This document shows positions 36,509 to 45,970 of a DNA stretch of 64,000 nt, one piece after another (position 1 is the stretch's first letter; each line of letters begins with the position of its first letter). A program made the position numbers and the translations under genes. Location: NCBI RefSeq assembly GCF_900089775.1, contig NZ_FLOB01000017.1, positions 1-64,000 on the forward strand. The letters are read 5' to 3'. Under the pieces are notes generated by a model that was given only the letters and a program-made list of their open reading frames with translations, was not told the DNA's origin and made no database searches. The stretch comes from Marinomonas spartinae (GTDB lineage: Bacteria; Pseudomonadota; Gammaproteobacteria; Pseudomonadales; Marinomonadaceae).

Positions 36509-37351
36509 ATGACAATGTCGAGTAGCAGCCATTTTTTCACCAGCGATGGGCTTAACCTACATTACCTGCAATGGGGCAGTGGCAAGGTGCCTGTGGTTAT
36601 GCTGCATGGGCTAAGAGGTTTTGCACAAACATGGCAAGACCTAGTGGATGCAATGGGTAATGAGTTTACTTTTTTCGCTTTGGATCAACGGGGGCGCGGT
36701 GACAGTGATTGGGGGCCGACCGAGGATTATAAAGCCGATACTTACGTACAGGATTTAGCGCGTTTTGTGGACCATTTAGGCTTAGAGCATTTTGTTTTGA
36801 TCGGTCATTCATTAGGTGGCCAAAACGCGGCTGAGTTTGCACGTTTGTATCCAGAGCGTGTCATGGCGATGGTAATAGAAGACATTGGTCCAGGCTCCTC
36901 CAAGCAAGGTGAAGGGGCAGAACGTATTCGTCGAGAAATGCGTAATACGCCGTTAAGTTTCGACTCTTGGCAAGCGGCCAAAGATTTTTGGACCCACTCT
37001 CGCCCGAATTTAACTGAGCGGGCATTACAGGCACGTTTGACCTACTCGTTCCGTGAAGTGGACGGAAAAGTGACGTGGAAACACGATCAGCAGGGTATTG
37101 CTGAGGCGCGTTTGACCATTGAACCGATGGATCTCTGGCCCGCGTTTCGTGCTATTTCTTGTCCTACGTTATTGATTAAAGGCGGTGATTCGGACTTTTT
37201 GCCTAGCCAAACCGTGGCAGACATTACAGCGTCCAGTGACTTTGTGCAGGCCATTCAAATTGATCATGCCAGCCATTATGTTCACGATGATCAACCCGAA
37301 AAATTTAATGAAGCGGTTGTCCGTTTCATGCAAGCGGTTCTTACAGATTAG
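36509..37351 (+). CDS. alpha/beta hydrolase
   Basis: A 280-residue serine hydrolase with nucleophile S101 in the elbow GHSLGG, oxyanion-region motif HGLRGFAQTW, an acid in GGDSDFLP and the catalytic histidine in HASHYVHDDQP. In aromatic pathways this fold hydrolyses meta-cleavage products or enol-lactones, which fits the neighbouring hydroxylase and hydratase. The substrate is not identifiable. The ribosome site GAGG is 8 bases upstream. Confidence 0.87.
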   Translation: MTMSSSSHFFTSDGLNLHYLQWGSGKVPVVMLHGLRGFAQTWQDLVDAMGNEFTFFALDQRGRGDSDWGPTEDYKADTYVQDLARFVDHLGLEHFVLIGHSLGGQNAAEFARLYPERVMAMVIEDIGPGSSKQGEGAERIRREMRNTPLSFDSWQAAKDFWTHSRPNLTERALQARLTYSFREVDGKVTWKHDQQGIAEARLTIEPMDLWPAFRAISCPTLLIKGGDSDFLPSQTVADITASSDFVQAIQIDHASHYVHDDQPEKFNEAVVRFMQAVLTD

Positions 37352-37363
37352 AGGTCTTTATTG

Positions 37364-38977
37364 ATGAAAACACAAAAAGCAGATGTCGTAATTGTTGGCG
37401 GTGGGCCAAATGGGGTCACTTTAGCTAATTATATGGGCTTATATAATATCAATACGGTGTTGATTGAGGCTTCAGAAGAAATTCTGCCATACCCAAGAGC
37501 GGTGGGGATGGATGATGAAGCTTTGCGTGTTTTACAAGGTGTTGGGCTGGCTGATACGGCGGTAAAGGATATGATCAGTAATGTGCCGCTGCGCTACTAT
37601 AACTCCCGTGGAGTGTGCTTTGCAGAAGTGAAACCCAAATCCGCCCAGTATGGTTGGCCAATGCGTAACATGTTTATGCAGCAGCTACTGGAAGTAACCT
37701 TGCGCAATGGCCTAAAGCGCTTTGATACGGTGGACTTGCGCTTAGGTCATGAAATGACTCGCATCCATGAAGATAACGATAAAGTGGTATTACACGTTAC
37801 TGATTCATCAGGCGAAGAATATTGTCTGGAAGCGGGTTATGTTATCGCTGCTGATGGTGGACGCTCAGAGGTTCGTAAACAGTTGGATGTGGGTTTTACT
37901 GGTTTAACTCATCCCGCTAAATGGGTGGTAGTGGATGCGGCGAATGACACACTGGATGCGCCTTTTACCGCTTTGCATGGTGATCCTGTTAGACCCTTTG
38001 TGTGTATCTATTTACCTTACCAGTATCGCCGCTGGGAATTCATGTTATTCCCCCATGAGAAAGAAGAAGACATTTGCCAAGAAGACGTGATCCGCGGTCT
38101 GATTCGTCGTCATATTGGCGATAAAGTGGATAATTTGGATATCGTCCGTATTCGTGCTTATACCCATAACTCCCGTGTCGCCGATAATTTTGTTAAAGGC
38201 CGCGTCCTATTGTGTGGTGATGCTGCCCATATCACGCCTCCTTGGGCTGGTCAGGGTCTTAACTCGGGTATTCGTGATGTAGTGAACATTGGCTGGAAAG
38301 TCGCCGCAGTGGTGAAAGGCTTGGCTTCCCCCAGTATTCTACAAACCTACGATGATGAACGTCGTGGACATGCGACTGACTTGGTTGGTTTGGCCGACAA
38401 CATGGGCGCGGTATTGGGCATGACGAATCCGATTATGGCGGGCATTCGTGACTGGATATTCAAAGCAACGGATTCAGTGGACAGCTTGCGTGAGCACTTG
38501 GTCGAGTTCAAATTCAAACCCAAAGCACACATTGTTAAAGGCATCGTGTATCACGAAAGTGACGAAGTCTACGAAGACAGCTTAGTCGGAAAACTCTTTA
38601 TCCAGCCGAATATCGAAACGGCGGAAGGCAACAAAGAGAAGTTGGATACGGTATTAGGGGATTGGTTTTCCATCGTCGGTTATCGCACGAATCCGACGGA
38701 CTTTATGTCGGAGGAAAATAAAGCCTTTTGGAACAAGATGCAGACCCAATATGTGCAAGTCAATCCTTCGCGTAGTGGGTTTAGTCATGATGATCGTTTG
38801 ACGGCATCAGGTTGTACTAGCATTGAAGATTTAGAAAACAGCTTGGCTGATTGGTTTAGTCAAGCACGGGATAAAATCGTGATCATTCGTCCAGACCGTT
38901 TTGTAGCGGCCTTAACCTCTCCAAGACGTCTCAATGAAGTGTTAGATGCCTTGCGTGTCCAGCTTACAGGCAAATAA
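37364..38977 (+). CDS. FAD-dependent aromatic hydroxylase, MhpA-like
   Basis: A 537-residue class A flavoprotein monooxygenase. It has an N-terminal FAD motif (VIVGGGPNGVTLA), the DG-type motif AADGGRSEVRKQL near 165, and the second FAD motif GDAAHITPPWAGQGLNSGIRD near 285. A thioredoxin-like C-terminal domain follows. It resembles 3-(3-hydroxyphenyl)propionate hydroxylase MhpA, which ortho-hydroxylates a phenol with NADH and oxygen. It is followed by an MhpD-like hydratase. The actual aromatic substrate is unknown. Confidence 0.9.
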   Translation: MKTQKADVVIVGGGPNGVTLANYMGLYNINTVLIEASEEILPYPRAVGMDDEALRVLQGVGLADTAVKDMISNVPLRYYNSRGVCFAEVKPKSAQYGWPMRNMFMQQLLEVTLRNGLKRFDTVDLRLGHEMTRIHEDNDKVVLHVTDSSGEEYCLEAGYVIAADGGRSEVRKQLDVGFTGLTHPAKWVVVDAANDTLDAPFTALHGDPVRPFVCIYLPYQYRRWEFMLFPHEKEEDICQEDVIRGLIRRHIGDKVDNLDIVRIRAYTHNSRVADNFVKGRVLLCGDAAHITPPWAGQGLNSGIRDVVNIGWKVAAVVKGLASPSILQTYDDERRGHATDLVGLADNMGAVLGMTNPIMAGIRDWIFKATDSVDSLREHLVEFKFKPKAHIVKGIVYHESDEVYEDSLVGKLFIQPNIETAEGNKEKLDTVLGDWFSIVGYRTNPTDFMSEENKAFWNKMQTQYVQVNPSRSGFSHDDRLTASGCTSIEDLENSLADWFSQARDKIVIIRPDRFVAALTSPRRLNEVLDALRVQLTGK

Positions 38978-39010
38978 TCGCGACCTGTTAACTCGAAGTA
39001 GGAGAGTCTT

Positions 39011-39772
39011 GTGTTAGAAGAACAAGTTGCTAGGGCATTGATGGAAGCGCGTCGTGAATGTACTGCTATCCCTTTGATAGACTCGCTTTCCATGGAAAAT
39101 GTTGCCTTTGGTTATCAGGTGCAAAAAGCCTTGATTGACCTAAACCAACAAGTGGGCAATAAGTTAATAGGTTGGAAAGTGGCGCTGTCTAGCCAGCCAG
39201 CTCTAGACCGTTTTGCCTTACAGGAGCCGATTTATGCCCCCCTATTTGTCGACAATATTCTGTCTGGTGAATTAGTTCAGGGGCAAGTTATTGCTCCTAA
39301 AATTGAATCTGAAATTTTATTTGTTTTAGGGGAAAACCTCGTTGGGAGTGATGTGTCTGACGACGAGATATTGGCGGCTATTGCGTGGATGGCGCCCGCT
39401 ATTGAGGTCGCTGATTGTCGCCTCCAAGGTTGGAAATTCGATATTAGCCATTTTGTGTCTGATAACGCTGCGGCAGGCTTTTATCAAGTTGGTCAACTGG
39501 TTCCGTTTGATACTAATACGCTTGAAAAGTCAGATTGTGCTTGTCGGCTAGAGACAGAGAATACAAGTGACGTGGGGTCTGCGGAGAATGTCTTGGGCGG
39601 CCCTCTTGGTTCTGTGGTACGCATGATACGCGGTATATTAGCTATTTTTGGTGAAGTAAAAATCGGACAGCAATTTTTGAGTGGTTCCCTGACTAAACCT
39701 GTCGATATGATCCCAGGACAGACCTATCGTCTCCAGCTACTTGGTCAGACGGTGACACTTCAATATAAGTAA
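39011..39772 (+). CDS. 2-keto-4-pentenoate hydratase-like protein, MhpD family
   Basis: A 253-residue protein of the fumarylacetoacetate-hydrolase-like hydratase/decarboxylase family. The segments GWKVALSS, EPIYAPLFVDNIL, KIESEILFVLGE and AIEVADCRLQGW match the MhpD/DmpE pattern, including the ESEI metal site. It hydrates the dienol formed after ring cleavage and hydrolysis. The start is GTG with AGGAGAG upstream. No MhpE aldolase or MhpF dehydrogenase follows, so the lower pathway must differ or be elsewhere. Confidence 0.87.
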   Translation: MLEEQVARALMEARRECTAIPLIDSLSMENVAFGYQVQKALIDLNQQVGNKLIGWKVALSSQPALDRFALQEPIYAPLFVDNILSGELVQGQVIAPKIESEILFVLGENLVGSDVSDDEILAAIAWMAPAIEVADCRLQGWKFDISHFVSDNAAAGFYQVGQLVPFDTNTLEKSDCACRLETENTSDVGSAENVLGGPLGSVVRMIRGILAIFGEVKIGQQFLSGSLTKPVDMIPGQTYRLQLLGQTVTLQYK

Positions 39773-39787
39773 CTTATAGGTAATGTT

Positions 39788-40186
39788 ATGACGGATAAAT
39801 TTGATAAAGGCCTTGCTACTCGTAAGGCGGTACTGGGGGAAGACTACGTTAATAACTCGATCAATAATGCCACCCATTTTACACGCCCGCTTCAGAAGTT
39901 GGTCACGGAATATTGCTGGGGGGATGTTTGGCAACGGGAAGGCTTAGCTAAGCGCGAGCGTAGTCTAATTAACTTGGCGATGATCTCGGCTCTGAATCGT
40001 CCCCATGAATTGGCCTTGCATGTGCGTGGTGCGGTGAACAATGGTGTCACCGTCGCAGAGATTCGTGAAATCTTATTGCAGGTAGCAATTTACTGTGGTG
40101 TACCAGCATCGATTGACGCTTTTCGAACAGCGGGAGCCGTATTAAAAGAAATGGGCTTAGATTTAGATGCACCAGACCTAGCCTAA
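39788..40186 (+). CDS. carboxymuconolactone decarboxylase family protein
   Basis: A 132-residue small helical protein of the CMD/AhpD-like family. It contains KRERSLINLAMISALNR, HELALHVRGAVNNG and LLQVAIYCGVPASIDAFR, as in PcaC-type gamma-carboxymuconolactone decarboxylases. It lacks a CxxC pair, so an AhpD-type peroxidase role is unlikely. It may decarboxylate a lactone intermediate. Confidence 0.88.
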   Translation: MTDKFDKGLATRKAVLGEDYVNNSINNATHFTRPLQKLVTEYCWGDVWQREGLAKRERSLINLAMISALNRPHELALHVRGAVNNGVTVAEIREILLQVAIYCGVPASIDAFRTAGAVLKEMGLDLDAPDLA

Positions 40187-40271
40187 GCCTAAGCCACATC
40201 TAACGATATGGCTTTCTTCTTTGTGGTTAAAACGATAACCGTCATTAAAACTATAAAAAGAGACCAAGACC

Positions 40272-41702
40272 ATGCTGAAATCCAGTTACCCGTTTTATTT
40301 GGCAAACGAAGCTGTGCATGCCAACACGGATTTGTCAGTCCACAATAAGTATTCTAACGAAGTAGCGACGAAAGTAGCGATGGCCAGTGTGGCAGATATT
40401 GATAAAGCCATTGCAGCGGCAGATGAGGCAAAAGACGCCATGAAAGCTCTGCCTGCGTATCAACGCCAAGCCATCTTGCAACATTGCATCATGCGTTTTA
40501 AAGAGCGTTTTGAAGAATTGGCTTACGCGCTTTGTATTGAAGCCGGTAAACCGATTAAAGACTCTCGCGGAGAAGTCACACGATTGATCGATACGTTCCA
40601 AATCGCGGCAGAAGAAGCCACGCGTATTTATGGTGAAGTGATGCCGATGGATATTTCTGCCCGTGCTGCGGATTACCAAGGAATGTGGAAGCGTGTTCCT
40701 ATTGGCCCATGTTCGTTTATTTCACCGTTCAATTTTCCTTTAAATCTAGCCGCTCATAAAATCGCGCCAGCCATTGCTGCAGGTTGTCCTTTTGTGCTCA
40801 AACCAGCCAGTTTAACGCCGGTTAGTGCCTTGATTGTTGGTGAAATTTTAGCTGAAACCGACTTGCCAAAAGGCGCTTTTTCGATTCTTCCTTGCCATCG
40901 TCAAGGGGCTGACTTATTTACCACCGACGAACGTTTGAAACTGCTGAGTTTTACTGGTTCGCCCGATGTGGGCTGGGCATTGAAAGCCAAGGCAGGTAAA
41001 AAGCCTGTTGTGCTGGAACTGGGGGGAAACGCGGCTTGTATTGTCGATGAAGGTACAGACCTTGATGATGCGGTGCAACGTATTGTATTTGGTGCCTATT
41101 ATCAATCGGGCCAAAGTTGTATTAGTGTGCAGCGCATTATTGCGCATGAGTCTCTTTATGATGATCTAAAACAGCGCCTAACTTCTGTTGTCAAAGAGTT
41201 GGTATCGGGTGATCCATTGGATGAAAATACCTTTATCGGTCCGATGATTAGCGAAAAAGAAGCACAGCGTTTGCATGCTTGGATCGAAGAAGCCGTTGTT
41301 GGTGGGGCCAGCGTTCTGGCAGGTGGTCAGCGTAATGGGGCCATGTTGGAGGCTACGTTGATGGAAAACGTTGAGCCTGATATGTCGGTGTCTTGCCAAG
41401 AAGTGTTTGGCCCTGTGGCGATATTGTCGTCGTTCCGTGATTTTGATACGGCATTAGCTGAGGTAAATAATTCCGTGTTTGGTTTGCAAGCTGGCATTTT
41501 CACAAAGGACATTTATAAAGCCTATAAAGCGTGGGATGTACTTGATGTGGGCGGTGTCGTAATTGGCGATGTGCCTTCATGGCGAGTGGATCATATGCCC
41601 TATGGTGGCGTAAAAGACAGTGGCTTGGGCCGTGAGGGAGTTCGCTTTGCGATAGAAGACATGACGGAAATGAAGCTGATGGTTTTGCGTAGTATTTCGT
41701 GA
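40272..41702 (+). CDS. NAD(P)-dependent aldehyde dehydrogenase
   Basis: The third aldehyde dehydrogenase of the region, 476 residues. It has catalytic C283 (QSGQSCISVQR), LELGGNAACIV, FTGSPDVG and the SPFNFPLN motif. It resembles the branch containing phosphonoacetaldehyde and lactaldehyde dehydrogenases. It is the last gene of the operon, after an 85-base gap that is longer than the other gaps and holds no clear terminator. Confidence 0.9.
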   Translation: MLKSSYPFYLANEAVHANTDLSVHNKYSNEVATKVAMASVADIDKAIAAADEAKDAMKALPAYQRQAILQHCIMRFKERFEELAYALCIEAGKPIKDSRGEVTRLIDTFQIAAEEATRIYGEVMPMDISARAADYQGMWKRVPIGPCSFISPFNFPLNLAAHKIAPAIAAGCPFVLKPASLTPVSALIVGEILAETDLPKGAFSILPCHRQGADLFTTDERLKLLSFTGSPDVGWALKAKAGKKPVVLELGGNAACIVDEGTDLDDAVQRIVFGAYYQSGQSCISVQRIIAHESLYDDLKQRLTSVVKELVSGDPLDENTFIGPMISEKEAQRLHAWIEEAVVGGASVLAGGQRNGAMLEATLMENVEPDMSVSCQEVFGPVAILSSFRDFDTALAEVNNSVFGLQAGIFTKDIYKAYKAWDVLDVGGVVIGDVPSWRVDHMPYGGVKDSGLGREGVRFAIEDMTEMKLMVLRSIS

Positions 41703-41774
41703 TGTTGAGGCTTTTTATTAGCTTAAGCACAAAGCTTATCTGAATAATATTCATAATAGAAGCAGAGAGGGTAG

Positions 41775-41815
41775 GGTAGTATGAATCGGTCATATTGGAT
41801 TTCGTCATACTATCC
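41775..41815. other. inverted repeat after the catabolic operon
   Basis: TAGTATGA (41777-41784) and TCATACTA (41805-41812) are exact complements, extended by GG/CC with one bulge. No T-run follows, so it is a weak terminator candidate at best, or an operator. Confidence 0.3.
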
Positions 41816-41942
41816 ATACATATCGAGTCGCTGTTCTAATGTAGAAACTGAAATGATCTTTCGTGAATATTTATAGGATGACTTAATTTGCTTGAGACGA
41901 GAAGTGGCTAAACAGTGTTGTCTGCGGCAGGACATGACATCA

Positions 41943-42842
41943 TCATTGCGCCACTTTTTCATTAGGATGGTTTGCCATCAGTTGACGCGTTTGTTCAATA
42001 ATCCAATCTGTCAGTTTAGAGGTGGGACTTTCGATAAGTGTGACAATGCCGACTTCAATAAAACGATCAGATAATACGTCGTTTTTAGCGATTTTTATTT
42101 GCTGAGAAAACCACTGCGCGCTGGCAATGTGCTCAGGTACAATGGACCACCCTTGATTCTGCGTAACCAACTCACAAATTAAATAATAGCTATCTATATC
42201 CCAATGATCTGGGCTTAAAGCCTGTTCCCGATTTTCTCCTGAGCGATTACATAACACGAATTGTCGGTATTGTTGTAATTGCGCCAAGCTCAGAGTGTCT
42301 TCTTTGGCCAATGGGTGCTGATTGCCAACAATAAGTACTTTTTTTAAATAACCAAGCAGGCGTAGCTGTAACTTAGGAGGTAATACATGATTACTGATCA
42401 TTAGGCCAATATCGGCATTACGTTGGGCTATGGCGACAGCGATATCATCTTGGGAACCATTGGTTATGACCAAGTGAGTGTTAGGAAAGGTATCGCCGAA
42501 TTGAGAAAAAATAGTATGAATTGTTTCTAAGGGAAGTGCTTCGTCAATGGCAATACGTAATGAAATCGGTTCCTGACCCGCAGCGGTTAAAGCTCGTGAC
42601 TCCAAGCGTAGACATTGGTTCATAATGGCTTGAGCCTCGGGCAGCATTTCTTTCCCCAGAGGGGTAAGAACGGGGAATTTGGAGCGTCGATCAAATAGAT
42701 CGAAGCCTAAATCAAGTTCTAAATTCGAAATCGCACTGCTGATACGTGATTGTGCTTTGTTAAGCCTTCTTGCGGCGGCAGAAAAAGAGCCTAATTCGGC
42801 GGCGGTTACAAAAGCGAGAAGCTGATCAAGGGTCCAGTTCAT
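41943..42842 (-). CDS. LysR-family transcriptional regulator
   Basis: A 299-residue regulator with an N-terminal winged helix (about 4-62; LLAFVTAAELGSFSAAARRL) and a periplasmic-binding-protein-like effector domain (about 88-290). The start is the ATG at 42842 with GGAG 6 bases upstream. It is divergent from the MATE exporter (123 bases between them), so it probably regulates that gene; it is convergent with the catabolic operon. The effector is unknown. Confidence 0.9.
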   Translation of the reverse strand: MNWTLDQLLAFVTAAELGSFSAAARRLNKAQSRISSAISNLELDLGFDLFDRRSKFPVLTPLGKEMLPEAQAIMNQCLRLESRALTAAGQEPISLRIAIDEALPLETIHTIFSQFGDTFPNTHLVITNGSQDDIAVAIAQRNADIGLMISNHVLPPKLQLRLLGYLKKVLIVGNQHPLAKEDTLSLAQLQQYRQFVLCNRSGENREQALSPDHWDIDSYYLICELVTQNQGWSIVPEHIASAQWFSQQIKIAKNDVLSDRFIEVGIVTLIESPTSKLTDWIIEQTRQLMANHPNEKVAQ

Positions 42843-42965
42843 TTGGTTCTCCAAAACTAACTTGTTGAGTCTGTGACCAATCTATCCTATAAGCGGATGG
42901 TAGCCAACTTTCTTGTATCTCAATTTGTCATATCATTCTCTCTTTTACACCACCGGAGAGGCATA

Positions 42966-44348
42966 ATGCAAACCGTGACACCCACTCAACCACCTAAATC
43001 GGTCGCTCAGGCCTTTTGGCGATTTGCTATTCCTTCTATTGTCGCCATGTTGGTGAGTGGGTTATACCAAATTATTGATGGTTTCTTTGTCGGGCGCTAT
43101 GTCGGCAGTGAAGGATTAGCAGGAATCAATATGGCGATTCCATTATTGGGTCTAATAATGGGATTTGGCCTTCTTATCGGTATGGGCGGTGGCAGTGTGC
43201 TGTCCCTATATCGTGGTGAGCAGAATCTTCCTGGGACACAATCAACGTTGATGACATCCTTATTTTTAGTCGTCGGGGTTGGTGTATTTGCTTCTTTGGT
43301 GTTTACGACTTTTGGAAAAAGTGGCCTGCTGTTACAAGGGGCGACAGGGAACACCCTGATGCTAAGCTGGCAGTATGTTGAGATCATGTCCTATGGCGCA
43401 TTAATTTCCATTGGTGCCAGTGCTATGCCTATGTTAGTACGAAATGATGATAGTCCGAACATGGCGACTCTCTTTATTGTGGTCGGGGCACTGTTGAATA
43501 TTGTCTTGGATTATATCTTTTTGGGGATGTTAGGAATGGGGTTAAAAGGGGCGGCAGTGGCAACCTTGATCGCTCAGCTTGCTACCTGCATTTTGTGCTT
43601 ACGATATTTTACTTCGTCTAAAGCAAAAACCGTTTTATCCCTGAATCAGTTTGATAAACTCATCGCTAAAAGGATTATGCAGCTTGGCGCGTCGAACTTG
43701 GTAATGTTTATTTATATGAGTTTTATTATCGCTTTGCATAATCGGTTATTTATGACTTATGGTGACACGATGCAATTGGCCGCGTTCGCCATTGTTGGAT
43801 ATTTAGCCAGTTGCTATTACTTTTTTGCCGAAGGCTTGGTTAGTGGCCTGCAGCCACCAGTGAGTTATTACCTTGGTGCGAAGCAGTACCAACGTATTAT
43901 CGACACCGTTAAGTTAGCATTTTCTGTTACCGTTGGTTCGGGGATTGTTGTAGTTATTGTGCTGAATCTCTTCCCTGAATTCTTCACCCGCTTTTTTGCT
44001 AGTGCTAATGAGGCTTTGGTTGAAGCCACCAAGGTGGGTATCCGTTTGCATCTGATTGCGTTATTTTTAGATGGCTTCTTGTTTATGGCGTCTATTTATT
44101 TTGTTGCAGTGGGCAAAAGCGGCCAGGCATTGTTTGTATCCATAGGTAACATGGTGGTTCAGATTCCATTTTTGTTTATCTTACCAAGGCTTTTTGGTAT
44201 TGAGGGAGTGTGGTTGGCGGTACCGTTATCAAATATAGCCTTTACTGCTGTTGTGTTGCCTATGTTATTAATAAACTTAAAAGGATTGATGAAACAGTAT
44301 CGTATTGAGAGTGTCCAAGTGGTAAATAAAGACTTTGTTAAGCTGTAA
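42966..44348 (+). CDS. MATE-family multidrug/metabolite exporter
   Basis: A 460-residue inner-membrane protein with about twelve hydrophobic helices in two halves, typical of cation-coupled MATE exporters (FAIPSIVAMLVSGLYQIIDGFFVG and LGASNLVMFIYMSF mark the starts of the two halves). The start is the ATG at 42966, after GGAGAGG; the frame extends upstream without a ribosome site. It is divergent from the LysR gene. The substrate is unknown. Confidence 0.9.
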   Translation: MQTVTPTQPPKSVAQAFWRFAIPSIVAMLVSGLYQIIDGFFVGRYVGSEGLAGINMAIPLLGLIMGFGLLIGMGGGSVLSLYRGEQNLPGTQSTLMTSLFLVVGVGVFASLVFTTFGKSGLLLQGATGNTLMLSWQYVEIMSYGALISIGASAMPMLVRNDDSPNMATLFIVVGALLNIVLDYIFLGMLGMGLKGAAVATLIAQLATCILCLRYFTSSKAKTVLSLNQFDKLIAKRIMQLGASNLVMFIYMSFIIALHNRLFMTYGDTMQLAAFAIVGYLASCYYFFAEGLVSGLQPPVSYYLGAKQYQRIIDTVKLAFSVTVGSGIVVVIVLNLFPEFFTRFFASANEALVEATKVGIRLHLIALFLDGFLFMASIYFVAVGKSGQALFVSIGNMVVQIPFLFILPRLFGIEGVWLAVPLSNIAFTAVVLPMLLINLKGLMKQYRIESVQVVNKDFVKL

Positions 44349-44384
44349 GATGATTGGGATGAATATGTTTCATGGAAAAGAGAG

Positions 44385-44419
44385 AACAATGGCCTGAAAG
44401 GGAAAAACAGACCATTGTT
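44385..44419 (-). terminator. possible terminator between the MATE and porin genes
   Basis: AACAATGG/CCATTGTT inverted repeat with a 19-base loop between two convergent genes. In the minus direction a pyrimidine-rich tail follows. Weak. Confidence 0.35.
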
Positions 44420-44454
44420 TCCAGTTGCTCTTGCAGATAGGAAATTATGTCGTC

Positions 44455-45762
44455 TTAAAACGGCATAATGGCGATGACTTGAGAATACACATTAGTGTTA
44501 TCATTGCCTTGTTTGCTGGTGTTGGATTTCGGCTTGTAGAAACCAACCAAAGGAGAAATGATCAGATGATCGTTGACCGCCCATTGCATCCAGAGATCGA
44601 CCTCTTTTGCATTGTTTTTTCCTGTATCATTTTGGGTTTTTGAAAAGTCAAAATACAAGGCACCGACACTGATTTTGTCTGTTGGGGTCGCTGACAGCTG
44701 AACAGATTGAATATCGGAATCGATGGTGTTTCCTGATGGGCCTGCATAGTTAGCAGCCACTTCACCTTGGAACCAAGTGCCATAACCACGGCTGCTGAAT
44801 CCATAGAAGAGAGGATCATACCCTTCCCCGTATCGAGTAAAGCGGTAGTGAAGGCTTGGAGACCAAGCAATCTGATCAAAGGTCCAGCCAACTTCGGCAT
44901 ACCATGCCTTCGCATTTTTGGAATGATCCCCTTGCGTTTGTTTGACGTATTGCGCAGATAAGAATAATGGTTTTATGCCCGCGTCTCCTTGATAACGTAC
45001 GCTCATGGTTTTTTGCCCATCGCGTTTGTTTAAACCAAAGAAGTTTGCTTCTTTTTGATCAACACTTAGCCCTTTATTGAATAAAAAGCCGACTACGCCA
45101 TATTTATTGTGGTTTTCGATATTGATCCCCGCCATCTCAGTGCTGGCCTGTGCTTCATTGTTCGATTTGAGCCAGTAAATATCAGAGCGCCAGCCTTTAT
45201 CGCCACCTAAGCGCAGGATCGCGGTATTATGAAAGGATTTTCGTGCTGCCAGCCAGAAAGCGCCCCCACGGTTAGGGTGTACTCCAGTTCCAGCTGCTGG
45301 ACCATTTAGGCCTTTGCCCAAATTTAAAGCATCATTGTTGATGATGAAGCCATTACCAACGACAAATCCCTGTCTACCAGTAGAGAATTCAATATTTTTT
45401 GTACGATAACCGATGAATAAATCTTCGAGATTGGTTTTGCGTTCACTGCCTGTTGTTGCGCCAGAAGCATCACCATCGCCCCAAGTGCCAGAAGATATCG
45501 CATTAATCGTACTGAAAAAGGTACCATTGGCCGCTTTTTGATCGCCAGACAGACCAAATTTAATAAAACCTTCTTGCCATGAGGGAGACTTATGTGGGTT
45601 ACCGTATGTCTCTTGACTGTGAAATGCTCCTACATCGGCTTCGCCATTGAAAGATAAATGTTGATTGTCTTTATCTATGAGGGTATAGGCATGGCCTAGT
45701 AATGGTGCTCCTAGCAGAACGGTACAGATGCCTAACTTACTTATCTTAAATAGTGGTGTCAT
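44455..45762 (-). CDS. outer-membrane porin-like beta-barrel protein
   Basis: A 435-residue protein with a signal peptide (about 1-25, ending LLGHA). Alternating-hydrophobicity strands run throughout, and it ends in phenylalanine (VIAIMPF), the usual outer-membrane barrel terminus. The overall form resembles OprD-type or alginate-export-type specific channels (GRQGFVVGNGFIINNDALNL). A role in uptake of the aromatic or acidic substrate of the nearby catabolic operon is possible but not shown. It is a single gene convergent with the MATE exporter. Confidence 0.75.
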   Translation of the reverse strand: MTPLFKISKLGICTVLLGAPLLGHAYTLIDKDNQHLSFNGEADVGAFHSQETYGNPHKSPSWQEGFIKFGLSGDQKAANGTFFSTINAISSGTWGDGDASGATTGSERKTNLEDLFIGYRTKNIEFSTGRQGFVVGNGFIINNDALNLGKGLNGPAAGTGVHPNRGGAFWLAARKSFHNTAILRLGGDKGWRSDIYWLKSNNEAQASTEMAGINIENHNKYGVVGFLFNKGLSVDQKEANFFGLNKRDGQKTMSVRYQGDAGIKPLFLSAQYVKQTQGDHSKNAKAWYAEVGWTFDQIAWSPSLHYRFTRYGEGYDPLFYGFSSRGYGTWFQGEVAANYAGPSGNTIDSDIQSVQLSATPTDKISVGALYFDFSKTQNDTGKNNAKEVDLWMQWAVNDHLIISPLVGFYKPKSNTSKQGNDNTNVYSQVIAIMPF

Positions 45763-45970
45763 GTTTTTGCTCTCATTCTTTTGGTTTTTTCAGAAACATG
45801 TAATGCACAGCTAAGAACATAGTAAAAAATGACTACGGATTCAATTTATTATCACATTATGACAATGAAAAGTATGAAATGTGCCATTTTTTGTTATTTT
45901 TGATCTGTTTTCCAAGTGGTGAAAATGGAGGGAGTGGTTCATTCGTTCGATGTGGCTAATGGAAAGCTTT

